DNA of 32,989 nt from Candidatus Stygibacter australis (GTDB lineage Bacteria; Cloacimonadota; Cloacimonadia; Cloacimonadales; TCS61): the NCBI GenBank assembly GCA_030765845.1, contig JAVCDJ010000130.1:1-32989 (forward strand), written 5' to 3'. Below are positions 16,575 to 23,797 of the stretch, piece by piece. Below the pieces are notes generated by a model. It worked only from the letters and a program-made list of their open reading frames with translations. It did not search any database and was not told the DNA's origin. Positions within the stretch are counted from its first letter, which is position 1; every line of letters starts with the position of its first letter. The position numbers and the translations under genes are program-made.

Positions 16575-17060
16575 TTAATATTCAACTGTTTTTGTTTTGT
16601 TTTTGGCAATCTCTTTATCAAGTTCTTTCTTAAGCAATTCCAATTTTTTTGATACCAATTCCTGCATATCAAAGGAGGGTAATATATATGTGCCATAGGG
16701 ACAATTATAAGTTAATGTTTTAAGATATGATCTGGAATACGAGATTACCATAGCAAGTGCTGAATTCTCTAAACCATTGGAAGAGGGGGCAGACTTCCTA
16801 TCTTGAATATAAAAATACCCATGAATTAGACAAGAGATTTTATATCCTTTTCGTTTTCTGGGTGGTGAAATACTAAGTTTCAGGCATAATCTGAAAAAAT
16901 CATCATTCTTATTATTGTATTGTTTATCAAAGTCAACTTTAATAATACTATCTTCCAGGATTACTCGATCATCATCACTGTTGGCAATTGTCTTAACAGA
17001 ATGCTCCAGTGATTTAATTTCAATTAATTTTAACGGGGACTCAGTCACTTTTATCATCAT
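16575..17060 (-). CDS. SecB-like chaperone of a toxin-antitoxin-chaperone (TAC) module
   Basis: 161 aa. The layout matches SecB: an N-terminal strand (IEIKSLEHSV), paired long strands (FFRLCLKLSISP and GYKISCLIHGYFYIQD), then the helix ENSALAMVISYSRSYLKTLT followed by YGTYILPSFDMQELV. The last part corresponds to the SecB signature of a helix ending in a glycine-rich turn and LPPxNFxAL. A basic insertion (PPRKRKG) and a charged helical tail distinguish it from housekeeping SecB. In TAC systems (for example M. tuberculosis Rv1955-Rv1957) such a chaperone protects the antitoxin. It starts 5 nt after the antitoxin stop; AGGAG fits the second of two adjacent ATGs (17057) slightly better. Assignment is by eye. 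Confidence 0.62.
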   Translation of the reverse strand: MMIKVTESPLKLIEIKSLEHSVKTIANSDDDRVILEDSIIKVDFDKQYNNKNDDFFRLCLKLSISPPRKRKGYKISCLIHGYFYIQDRKSAPSSNGLENSALAMVISYSRSYLKTLTYNCPYGTYILPSFDMQELVSKKLELLKKELDKEIAKNKTKTVEY

Positions 17061-17065
17061 AACTC

Positions 17066-17503
17066 CTATGCCGCTTTGGGCTTTGAGTCAGGACTATCCT
17101 TTTTTATATCAGCAATTGACTCTGTTAACTTTGTGATTTCATCCTTAAGTTGCTTCTTCAATGTTTCTCCTGCTTCCAAAGCACATGGATTATATTCAAC
17201 TTCACTTGAAGACAGCATAATTATATTACTTTCCGAAATTAATGCAAGCGAAATATCAATATTTAATATTCTTTCAATTTTGGCAATGTGCTTCAAATTA
17301 AGAAGTTTATTACCATTGAAGACGTTACTTAAAAAAGAAGGATGAACAGCCATTTTCTCTGATAATTCTTTTTGATTAATACCGATAATTCTCATTCTAT
17401 CTTTTACGTCTTCAAGAAATTGTAATTGAATACCAAAAGCACTGACTTCATCTACTATTTCATCGTTAAACCCGCTGATAAATTCTCTAAATTCCTGCTT
17501 CAT
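17066..17503 (-). CDS. XRE-family antitoxin (HigA-like) with C-terminal extension
   Basis: 145 aa, GGAGG before the ATG. Residues ~25-85 are a Cro/C1 HTH: QLQFLEDVKDRMRIIGINQK, ELSEKMAVHPSFLSNVFNGN, KLLNLKHIAKIERILNIDIS. After it comes a ~55-residue tail (SSSEVEYNPCALEAGETLKK, a coiled helix, then a Lys/Pro-rich end). In TAC systems the antitoxin carries a C-terminal chaperone-addiction region bound by the SecB-like partner; this tail is the natural candidate. It overlaps the upstream gene by ATGA (17500-17503) and is followed by the SecB-like gene after 5 nt, so all three are coupled. It is expected to repress its own operon. Confidence 0.75.
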   Translation of the reverse strand: MKQEFREFISGFNDEIVDEVSAFGIQLQFLEDVKDRMRIIGINQKELSEKMAVHPSFLSNVFNGNKLLNLKHIAKIERILNIDISLALISESNIIMLSSSEVEYNPCALEAGETLKKQLKDEITKLTESIADIKKDSPDSKPKAA

Positions 17504-17976
17504 ATTTTCCTCCTGGGACGTTTTTTCAATTCTATTTCTAAAATGTCCTGGATATATTTTTCTTTGGCAATGTTACCAATAATTTTTCGTTCTTGAGCCT
17601 GGTTTTTTTCCCCTTGTTTTACATGTACGCGACTCATCACGATGTGATATTTACCATTAATTTTATGCTCCTGGCAATAAATCCGCAAATTCCCGAATAT
17701 TGCAGCATTTCCTAGAAACTTCATTGCTACAACCTGATTTGGAGCTCCATCATTCTCTTCCCTATACATTTCTTTTTTGTACTGGTTTTCCTTCCTTTCA
17801 TAAAGAAATAGCAATATCTTGATAAAATGAACCACTCTTTGATCATTTTTCCTGATTGCTGAAAGAATTTCTTTCTTTCTTCTGCTATCCCAATAAAGAA
17901 GAAACTTAGCTTTAATTACTTCACTAGCGTTGAATTTTGGACTAATTTCCTGATAATTAACTTCTTCAATCAGCAT
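17500..17976 (-). CDS. Candidate toxin of the TAC operon (RelE/HigB-like)
   Basis: 158 aa from ATG 17976, which lies 7 nt after the stop of a small leader frame and has GAGTG before it; a TTG at 17994 would add six residues. The N-terminal half is helical and basic (KAKFLLYWDSRRKKEILSAI). The C-terminal half, AMKFLGNAAIFGNLRIYC, YHIVMSRVHVKQGEKNQAQE, RKIIGNIAKEKYI, follows the order of HigB/Gp49-type RelE-fold toxins: a strand with a basic residue, LRI, a strand ending in a Lys-rich turn, then a final helix. The similarity is structural pattern, not clear sequence identity, and the protein is longer than usual (90-120 aa). Operon position before an XRE antitoxin and a SecB-like gene supports the role. 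Confidence 0.5.
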   Translation of the reverse strand: MLIEEVNYQEISPKFNASEVIKAKFLLYWDSRRKKEILSAIRKNDQRVVHFIKILLFLYERKENQYKKEMYREENDGAPNQVVAMKFLGNAAIFGNLRIYCQEHKINGKYHIVMSRVHVKQGEKNQAQERKIIGNIAKEKYIQDILEIELKKRPRRKI

Positions 17977-17983
17977 ATTCACT

Positions 17984-18082
17984 CTATATGTCAATAAATT
18001 TACCTATAGGTAAATTTGTCAATCTTTTTTCTAGATGATTTCTTTCGAATTCTTGTAATTTAGACAATTTATTTTTTTTCAT
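17984..18082 (-). CDS. Possible 32-aa leader peptide upstream of the TAC toxin
   Basis: A frame of 32 codons begins at ATG 18082, preceded by AAGGGA at good spacing, and begins MKKNKLSKLQEFERNHLEKR. It stops with TAG at 17984-17986, 7 nt before the toxin ATG, an arrangement suited to translational coupling. It lies between a plausible promoter (18129-18156) and the toxin, and contains the 22-bp palindrome. It is Lys/Arg/Glu-rich and helical. I do not recognise it; it could be a leader peptide, a small TA component or chance. Confidence 0.38.
   Translation of the reverse strand: MKKNKLSKLQEFERNHLEKRLTNLPIGKFIDI
17996..18017. promoter_or_regulatory. 22-bp perfect palindrome, likely TAC operator
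   Basis: AAATTTACCTA and TAGGTAAATTT are adjacent perfect reverse complements centred at 18006/18007, just before the toxin gene. TTGACA flanks it on the minus strand. Size and position suit autoregulation by the XRE antitoxin. An alternative is an RNA hairpin affecting toxin translation. Confidence 0.6.
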
Positions 18083-18128
18083 AATTAATCCCTTTTTCTC
18101 TGAATATATGAAATTTACATTACATGAT

Positions 18129-18156
18129 ATTATAAAAAGACCATAGCTTATGCAAA
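18129..18156 (-). promoter_or_regulatory. Candidate promoter of the TAC operon
   Basis: On the minus strand TTTGCA (18151-18156) and TATAAT (18129-18134) are separated by 16 nt, ~47 nt upstream of the leader frame start. The -10 is perfect and the -35 weak. Confidence 0.45.
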
Positions 18157-18459
18157 TTTAACAGTAACACATCTATCACTAATCATTATATAAACAATGA
18201 ATACTTAACTTTCATCTCACCCCAATTGCTATTTAATTCAATACTTTGTCAAGTAGAAATAGATTTTATTAACTAACCAAATATAATAATCTGTATTGAA
18301 CATAGGATTGAATATATGTATTTCAGTGAATTGATTATTAGCAAAGATTCAGGTATTATTATCAGTTAGGCAAATAATCATAAATTCCTTGACAAGATCA
18401 ATAATGAAGTCATTTATTTACAAGAAATTAAAGGTTGGAAAAATGTTAAGGAGATTATC
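18157..18459 (+). other. Intergenic region between the TAC operon and a membrane-anchored secreted protein
   Basis: AT-rich and without a supported gene. TTGACA at 18389-18394, followed 17 nt later by ATTTAT, is a possible plus-strand promoter for the gene at 18460, but the -10 is poor. Nothing else is recognised. Confidence 0.35.
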
Positions 18460-19017
18460 ATGGATAAACGCTTCTGTAGAATAGTGATTTTCTGCTTTTT
18501 AGCTATATTTATCAGTTTAGCAATATATGCCGATACAGCAGTTATTGAGCAAAGTGCAAGCATGGAAGAAATTTTAAAGGAAATTCGCAATATCCAGCAG
18601 GTTGACACAAATGCAGCTATAATTCCGGATACGGTAAGTGATGAATATCTTATAAAACTGGGTAAAGCAATCGTGGCTCATATTTATTCTGACACTCAGG
18701 AGCAAGTTAAGCTGGAAAACAAGCTGGCAAGCGAAGGATCTGAGCAGCAGCAAGACATGTATAAATTATCAGGTTATAGATACATAGAAAGCGGATTTGA
18801 TTTAGAAATTAACAAAGAAATGCTTGATTCCTGGATTCAGGGCAAAGGTGCTGTGATAGTTGATGATTTTAACACTGATAAAAATGATGATGATTACAAC
18901 CCAGCATACGGTGAGGCTTTAATTATCCTTGCTCTATTTATTATTATAATTATTATCTATATTTTTAATAAAATCAAAAAAAAGAAGTCAACCTCTGAAG
19001 ATACTTCCTCAATTTGA
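18460..19017 (+). CDS. Exported protein with C-terminal membrane anchor, unknown function
   Basis: 185 aa, AAGGAG 7 nt before the ATG. Signal peptide or first helix at residues ~7-24 (IVIFCFLAIFISLAIYADT). The soluble part (25-148) is acidic and helical, with MEEILKEIRNIQQVDTNAAI, EYLIKLGKAIVAHIYSDTQE and GSEQQQDMYKLSGYRYIESG, and ends in an Asp-rich segment (DDFNTDKNDDDYNPAYG). A transmembrane helix follows (ALIILALFIIIIIIYIF, ~152-170) with a Lys-rich cytoplasmic tail, giving a periplasmic domain anchored at its C-terminus. The region around the QQQD and GYRY motifs resembles small cytochrome-c-like or PA2779-like helical bundles, but no CxxCH is present. I do not assign a function. Confidence 0.65.
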   Translation: MDKRFCRIVIFCFLAIFISLAIYADTAVIEQSASMEEILKEIRNIQQVDTNAAIIPDTVSDEYLIKLGKAIVAHIYSDTQEQVKLENKLASEGSEQQQDMYKLSGYRYIESGFDLEINKEMLDSWIQGKGAVIVDDFNTDKNDDDYNPAYGEALIILALFIIIIIIYIFNKIKKKKSTSEDTSSI

Positions 19018-19285
19018 TTTAATTGTAACCTAACTCGGCTAAACCGAAAACAAAAATAAAGATTTTTCAAACACAGAGGACACTGAGAAATGTAATGTGA
19101 AGACTTTTTTAGGCAACGAACAAGACGAACAAAACAATCTTACTAAAGCAAATAATGAAAGAATTATTAACCAAGGAAGATACAGTTTTTTTGCGTATCC
19201 AGACCATCCCTGGTCTGATTTAACTAAATCGGGTAGTAAATTTGTCAATTGACCTGTCGCCAGGAGTCTTGTCGAATCGCTCAGG
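19018..19285 (+). other. Intergenic region with degenerate repeat-like sequence
   Basis: It contains a hairpin (CAGACCA-TCCC-TGGTCTG, 19200-19217) and a plus-strand protein-like stretch ending SFFAYPDHPWSDLTKSGSKF and a stop at ~19251, without a start or ribosome site. The part around 19070 (ACACAGAGGACACTGAG) is like degenerate dispersed repeats seen in many environmental genomes. No supported gene. Confidence 0.35.
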
Positions 19286-19897
19286 TTAGTTATGGATTAC
19301 GGTATAAAGCAATTCTGAATTATACATATCAGCCGGGGAAATTACAGACATATCCAAGGGTACTCCCTGTGGGTAGCGTTTTTTCATGAGCTTCTGTACT
19401 TCAGGAGATGACAGATCGAAATCTGCCATGGTTTTAAGTTCCCCAATATCAATACCTAAAGCTCGATGATAAATTTTCCAGACCAGTTCGGAGCAGTAAA
19501 TACTTTCATCTGACCAGTCGAAGTAAATGTCATAAGGTTTATTCAGAAACTGGTCTCCGGATTCTTTCATTTTCAGTAAATTATCTTCGGTCAGCACATT
19601 TTTCCAGTTTTTAAGTCGCTTCACAACGTAATGATGATCTTCTCCTCTGGCAATCCACTCTTTAAATGGGGTTGTTTTTACTGGACCGACAGCTTCATAA
19701 ACATATATCTTACCTTCCAGTATATAGATAATCCCCATGTGACTGTATTGTGAATGAGTTGCCTTTTGGATAGCCAGGCTCTGACTGGATTTTGAGACCT
19801 GAAAGATGATATCCCCGTTGTGGAGCATATCTTGCTGGCATGAGCAGATCAAAATCACACATACCAGCAATATTGCTACAGTAAATTTCTTAATAAT
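19286..19897 (-). CDS. YiiX/YebB-like permuted papain-fold lipoprotein
   Basis: 203 aa if translation starts at ATT 19897. The frame N-terminal to the usual reading gives IKKFTVAILLVCVILICSC, a textbook lipoprotein signal with two lysines and a lipobox, with GGAAAG at proper spacing; the alternative TTG at 19870 would leave only MLVCVILICSC without a basic n-region. The mature part matches the YiiX family of permuted papain-like hydrolases: NGDIIFQVSKSSQSLAIQKA, SQYSHMGIIY with the catalytic His (~53), VYEAVGPVKTTPFKEWI, and SDESIYCSELVWKIY with the catalytic Cys (~134), ending VISPADMYNSELL. The family probably cleaves amide or thioester bonds at the envelope. A second copy of its tail lies at 16438-16566. 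Confidence 0.8.
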   Translation of the reverse strand: MIKKFTVAILLVCVILICSCQQDMLHNGDIIFQVSKSSQSLAIQKATHSQYSHMGIIYILEGKIYVYEAVGPVKTTPFKEWIARGEDHHYVVKRLKNWKNVLTEDNLLKMKESGDQFLNKPYDIYFDWSDESIYCSELVWKIYHRALGIDIGELKTMADFDLSSPEVQKLMKKRYPQGVPLDMSVISPADMYNSELLYTVIHN

Positions 19898-19924
19898 TTT
19901 CTTTCCTTTGCTATTTATACAGGT

Positions 19925-20392
19925 CTATAGACTAAAATTAAAGAATGGAAAGATCTTCAGGAAGCCATTTTCATTGTAATTGATCATCCCTAACTGCAAA
20001 TTCTGACCACCTCCAGTGATAATATTCAAAAATCCTATCTGCAAACCAACCATATCCTCTCTAACATAATTAACAGTACTTAATTGTGCTCCCGTCATGC
20101 TGCCAGATGCTGATAAAACTTCGCCAAACTGGATTCCAACAGAATTTCCCTCATTGAAATTGATCGTATTGAACTGGATACCAGTAAAGTCTTTATTCAC
20201 CTGGCTGAAAAACCCGATGTCCAGGCCGGTGAAATTATCGGTTGAACTATTTACCAGATTCAATTTAAATCCTTCCACGGGAGTGCTTGCAGGATGAAGC
20301 TGCAAGGTATTGATCACACCCACCTGGAAAACTTCCTCAGCAAAAAGACTTGTGAATAAAAATAAAACGCAGAAAAATATTAGCTTTTTCAT
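19925..20392 (-). CDS. LA_2272-like surface repeat protein
   Basis: 155 aa from ATG 20392 (GGAGT upstream; the upstream ATG at 20449 lacks a site and signal). Signal peptide MKKLIFFCVLFLFTSLFA. The rest is a run of ~20-residue repeats with a Gly-x-Gln-hydrophobic core: FTGLDIGFFSQVNKDFTGIQ, FNTINFNEGNSVGIQFGEVL, MTGAQLSTVNYVREDMVGLQ, IGFLNIITGGGQNLQLGMIN. This is the pattern of the LA_2272-type surface repeat family, predicted to form a beta-structured outer surface protein. It ends in an aromatic-rich FPFFNFSL, as in outer-membrane proteins. It lies between YiiX and the TerB-like gene on the same strand. Confidence 0.7.
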   Translation of the reverse strand: MKKLIFFCVLFLFTSLFAEEVFQVGVINTLQLHPASTPVEGFKLNLVNSSTDNFTGLDIGFFSQVNKDFTGIQFNTINFNEGNSVGIQFGEVLSASGSMTGAQLSTVNYVREDMVGLQIGFLNIITGGGQNLQLGMINYNENGFLKIFPFFNFSL

Positions 20393-20467
20393 AATAACTC
20401 CTTTTTTAATATAAAATTTATCAATCCATATCTGGTCAAGAATTTTCAAAGTGAGTTGAGAATTCTT

Positions 20468-20845
20468 CTAATACAGATGATTGGCTTTAATGAACTCGTC
20501 AATATCGACATTCCAGACTCTGCCCAGGATATTGAACAGCCTGATCTCTTCGGTAGCAATTTTCCCGTCAGATATCACTATCTTAAAGGCAAATTTTAGT
20601 AATTCGATTCTTTCTTCTTCAGAAGAGCTGCCTTTATATTCCAGAGCAGTTTCTTCCAATTTCAATTTAATCTCTTCTTCACTCAAAAAAAGCAATGAAC
20701 CGGTTAACTGATGATGATCAAAGTCAATCTTATCCTCATTTTCTTCGAGATATTTTATGATCAGATCAAGCTCAGAGGAACTTACTTCTCCATCACAAGA
20801 TGAAAGAAGATAAAGCATCGTAAATGCACTTTTTACATTATCCAT
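20468..20845 (-). CDS. TerB-like protein
   Basis: 125 aa from ATG 20845 (GGAG 5 nt upstream; a longer frame to 20929 has no ribosome site). Two acidic TerB signatures are visible: LLSSCDGEVSSSELDLIIKY near residue 15 and KIVISDGKIATEEIRLFNIL near residue 95, linked by acidic helices. This is the tellurite-resistance TerB/DjlA N-terminal fold, a metal-binding helical bundle at the membrane or in the cytoplasm. No other ter genes are near, so a tellurite role should not be assumed. No signal peptide. Same strand as the LA_2272-like gene, 75 nt upstream of it. Confidence 0.78.
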   Translation of the reverse strand: MDNVKSAFTMLYLLSSCDGEVSSSELDLIIKYLEENEDKIDFDHHQLTGSLLFLSEEEIKLKLEETALEYKGSSSEEERIELLKFAFKIVISDGKIATEEIRLFNILGRVWNVDIDEFIKANHLY

Positions 20846-21617
20846 GGGTACTCCTTTTTTTTTAACCAGACGTAGGCAATCAATCTGCTCAGATCCGGTA
20901 ATTCTAAATTCTCTATTATTCCAGAACAAACTAACTGAGAATCAGCAGTATGAATTACATTCAGAAAATTAAACTTACTCTATTTTTAGTCAATTAAAAC
21001 TTAGATATAAGTTACTTAACCTAAATATTACCTCTAAAAACAAATTTTAGGAGCTAAATAGGAGCATATAGGCATAAAAGCGATATCTGGTTCAGGGAAA
21101 AGAAATATAATTATTTCGATATCAACTAAAACATAATTAATCAGTCAATACGTTATTATCATAAGAGATTTTGACAGGATTTAAGGTGGAACAACAAAGC
21201 ACATAGTGACGTTTTAATGTTAGATTGTGCTAAGTTGTTCTGGTTTAGGGGTGGGAAATAGTTGTTAAATAGTTTTATAATAAATGATTATAGGTAGAAA
21301 GTACCTGAAATTTAGGTGAAAAACGGGTTTGGGTTGAGAAATGGTGATAAATGGAGATATTTAATAATTTTTGAGTGGGAACAGTTGTATTGATTATGGT
21401 GATTGTTGAAAATGTGAAAGATGGGTGATGATGTATAAATGAGATAGCTGGATATTTGCATTGCTAACTGGTTTATTTGTTGTGATTTATAAACAACTCA
21501 CTCTGATCAACCATTGCGGAGGTTTAGCAACCATTCGCAAGGTTTTGGTTGGGAGCAAATATTAATTTAATTTGACTGATTGGCAGGCAATAATCAGACT
21601 GTTAACAGGAGAGATCA
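20846..21617 (+). other. Long AT-rich intergenic region
   Basis: About 770 bp without a supported gene. The only recognisable element is one copy of the ACCATTCGnAAGGT doublet at 21509-21544. Both flanking genes read away from it, so promoters for both should lie here, but no convincing -35/-10 pair stands out. Confidence 0.5.
21509..21544 (+). repeat. Dispersed near-palindrome doublet, copy 1
   Basis: AACCATTGCGGAGGTT (21509-21524) and AACCATTCGCAAGGTT (21529-21544): two units of a ~16-bp near-palindrome 4 nt apart. Related doublets occur at 23752 (reverse), 28627 and 32101, always intergenic. Confidence 0.7.
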
Positions 21618-22259
21618 ATGTTATTATATGCGATATTTTACTTTGCTTGTATAGTTATTGCGGGACGGAAGTACTGGCAGGAAGAGCAGAGCAGTTTAGG
21701 TTTTATAGCAGGAGCTTTGCTGGGACCTGTCGGTGTGGTTATTGTCTATTACATGCCGGGCATACTTTCTAATTCATTTGTCACTAACCGTGTGGGTAAG
21801 TATGACAACAGTCTCAATGCTGCTGATCTGCTAAGTTTTACGGGTGTTTATGAAGACCAAAATCGATTGGAAGAGATCAAAAAGCGTCAGGTAGGAGCGG
21901 GATTTCAGGTAAGCAAGGTTTATATGCCGGTAACTAATGGCTGCTTTATTGCCATGCTTACACCTGTAGCGATGTTTTTTATTGCGTTTGTTTTTCGTTT
22001 TCTGGTTCACCCTGAACCGGCAAGTTTCGGAACAGTTATAGATTCCAGTCTTACATTTTTGATTTTCTTTATTCCCTTTGTTCTTTGTCTTAGTAATAAG
22101 CGTACTAATTATATTTGTCCACGCTGCGGTCATATTCATCAGGTGACCAGTCAATTTGAAAGGTTTATGGGCATTTTCAAAGACTTTGATCCCAATGAAA
22201 CCGGCTGCCGTGAATGCGATTATCTGCCTTCACGAGACAGGGTGATCACGGTATCATAG
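21618..22259 (+). CDS. Membrane protein with C-terminal zinc ribbon
   Basis: 213 aa, AGGAGA before the ATG. It has about four transmembrane segments: residues 1-15, ~26-48 (FIAGALLGPVGVVIVYYM), ~108-130 (GCFIAMLTPVAMFFIAFVFR) and ~143-162 (LTFLIFFIPFVLCL). Between helices 2 and 3 lies a cytoplasmic charged loop. The C-terminus carries CPRCGH at ~168 and CREC at ~197, a four-Cys zinc ribbon on the cytoplasmic side. No family recognised. Zinc-ribbon membrane proteins of this size are often regulatory or assembly factors, but nothing here shows a specific job. Confidence 0.65.
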   Translation: MLLYAIFYFACIVIAGRKYWQEEQSSLGFIAGALLGPVGVVIVYYMPGILSNSFVTNRVGKYDNSLNAADLLSFTGVYEDQNRLEEIKKRQVGAGFQVSKVYMPVTNGCFIAMLTPVAMFFIAFVFRFLVHPEPASFGTVIDSSLTFLIFFIPFVLCLSNKRTNYICPRCGHIHQVTSQFERFMGIFKDFDPNETGCRECDYLPSRDRVITVS

Positions 22260-22482
22260 CATTTTTCCATTAAATAAATTGAAGACATTTAATAAATTGC
22301 CCAACGTATTAAGGTTGCAAAATGAATGGATAAGAGTTCATTAAGGACTTAATAATACAAGAGCAAAGTAACAATTAGTTTTGCGAAAGTGTTAAATTAG
22401 TTATATTATATGTAAATAGTTATAAATATGATAGATAAGACATAAGTGAGATGTCAGGAGTGCTGAATTATAAGGAGTGTAG

Positions 22483-22764
22483 ATGAGAAATGAAGTGATA
22501 CACGATATTGAGAGGAATCAATTTTATCTGGAATTTGAGGGTAAACGGGCATTTTTGGATTACAAAGAGATCGATGATAAGTTACTGGAATTTCACCGGA
22601 CTTTTGTACCGCGAGCTTTGCGTAAACAGGGTTTAGCCTCGTTAGTGGTCTATGCTGCCCTGGAATATGCCAGGAATAACGGAATCAGAGTAATTCCCGC
22701 CTGTTCCTTTGTGAAACACTTTATAGAAACGCATAAGATGTTTCAGGATCTGGTGGCAATCTGA
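22483..22764 (+). CDS. Small GNAT-family N-acetyltransferase (YjdJ/COG2388 type)
   Basis: 93 aa, AAGGAG 6 nt before the ATG. The family's minimal acetyltransferase fold is complete: FYLEFEGKRAFLDYKEIDDK, EFHRTFVPRALRKQGLASLV containing the acetyl-CoA motif A (RxxGLAxxL), VVYAALEYARNNGIRVIPAC and a final SFVKHFIETH. Human and bacterial relatives (GTLF3B, YjdJ) are ~90-110 aa with the same motifs; natural substrates are unknown. Cytoplasmic. It lies 50 nt before the nitroreductase and may share a transcript with it. Confidence 0.88.
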   Translation: MRNEVIHDIERNQFYLEFEGKRAFLDYKEIDDKLLEFHRTFVPRALRKQGLASLVVYAALEYARNNGIRVIPACSFVKHFIETHKMFQDLVAI

Positions 22765-22814
22765 TCATTAATTGAAGTAATAAAAATAATAAATTGGATA
22801 ATCTGGAGATATAG

Positions 22815-23369
22815 ATGACAGTTAAAGAAGCGATCGAAAAAAGAAGGTCATTGCGTTCTATGGGTAAATTAGAGGTTACCGATGAACTGATCAGAGAACT
22901 GGGTGAAAGTGCACAGCTTGCGGCATCGTGTTATAATAATCAGCCGTGGCAGTATGTGTTTGTGTATGAAGCGGGTAGATTGAAAGAGATGCAGGGAGCT
23001 TTGAGCAAGGGTAACGATTGGGCAAATAAAGCAGGATTGATAATTGCGGTATTAGGCAAAAAGGAAGATGATTGCGTGATCCATGACCGTGAATATTACC
23101 ATTTTGATATTGGTATGGCGACGGCTCAGATGATATTACGGGCAACTGAGATGGGTTTAATGGTCCATCCTATAGCGGGGTATAGTCCCAGAAAAACCAG
23201 GGAAATATTGCAAATACCGGAAGATAGGGAAGTGATAGCGCTTTTGATAGTGGGTGGAGAACCTGAAGGGATTGATGAGGATCTATCTGAGCAGCAGAAA
23301 GCAGGGGAGTTGGAGCGTCCGGAACGTAAGAAGCTGGACGAGTTTATCTTTCATAATCAGTATAAATAA
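22815..23369 (+). CDS. Nitroreductase-family FMN oxidoreductase
   Basis: 184 aa, GGAG before the ATG. The N-terminal FMN-phosphate motif EAIEKRRSLRSM (5-16), ASCYNNQPWQYVFV (~38-51, the conserved S/C-xxN-x-QPW flavin-contact segment), the ADxG-like helix DIGMATAQMILRATEMGLMV, and IPEDREVIALLIVGGEPE near the C-terminus all fit a small single-domain nitroreductase of the NfnB/BluB-like superfamily. It uses NAD(P)H to reduce quinones or nitro groups via bound FMN, as a dimer in the cytoplasm. Cys in place of Ser is common in anaerobes. The physiological substrate is not evident. Confidence 0.9.
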   Translation: MTVKEAIEKRRSLRSMGKLEVTDELIRELGESAQLAASCYNNQPWQYVFVYEAGRLKEMQGALSKGNDWANKAGLIIAVLGKKEDDCVIHDREYYHFDIGMATAQMILRATEMGLMVHPIAGYSPRKTREILQIPEDREVIALLIVGGEPEGIDEDLSEQQKAGELERPERKKLDEFIFHNQYK

Positions 23370-23450
23370 TTCGTGACCAACCATTTTGAAGATATCAGCC
23401 TATGCATATCTCCGAAATTTCAACGATATTTATCTCAATTGTATTTTTGA

Positions 23451-23650
23451 TTATTCCCCGGTAGGGGATAAAGAAGCATAGACTCCGGTGAAACAAAGTG
23501 CCACCGGAGGTATAAATGTCTATTGTGACGCCCCTTCCTCATCCAGCGCTGCGCGCTGGATGAGGAAGGGGATGACGTGTTTTTTCTTTATTCCTCTGGT
23601 TGCAGAGTACTGCTACCAGAGGCTATGCATCTTAAACCCTTACCCGGGAC
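23451..23650. repeat. Composite palindromic (BIME-like) element A
   Basis: It is made of two inverted arms around a long hairpin. Left arm: small hairpin around CCCCGGTAGGGG, then GCATAG, then hairpin CTCCGGT/ACCGGAG (23483-23509). Centre: a perfect 19-bp stem (23531-23549 with 23553-23571) and a 3-nt loop. Right arm, in reverse: hairpin CCTCTGGT/ACCAGAGG (23593-23622), CTATGC, then CCCTTACCCGGG. The arms are reverse-complement homologues of each other. Element B at 28007 has the same plan. This resembles the BIMEs mobilised by RAYT (TnpA-REP) transposases; none is encoded in this window. Confidence 0.75.
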
Positions 23651-23751
23651 ATTAGAATAAAATGTGAAGTATCGTTCTATCAACAGATAACTTAGCCTAT
23701 ATAGAATTTTACAAAACAGGGGGATGCCAGTTTGAAATTGACCTGTCTAAG

Positions 23752-23784
23752 ACCTTACGAATGGTCTTGTACCTTGGCAATGTT
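23752..23784 (-). repeat. Dispersed near-palindrome doublet, reverse copy
   Basis: On the minus strand ACCATTCGTAAGGT (23752-23765) follows AACATTGCCAAGGT (23771-23784). It is the same two-unit arrangement as the plus-strand copies, with more divergence in the first unit. Confidence 0.5.
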
Positions 23785-23797
23785 GACCGATATCAGT

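Noticed and set aside
19039-19248. 69-codon minus-strand frame and the overlapping plus-strand protein-like stretch
   Set aside because: Neither has a ribosome site; the sequence resembles degenerate dispersed repeats rather than a gene.
21572-21772. 66-codon plus-strand frame overlapping the zinc-ribbon membrane protein start
   Set aside because: It runs out of frame with a better gene that has a ribosome site, membrane segments and a zinc ribbon.
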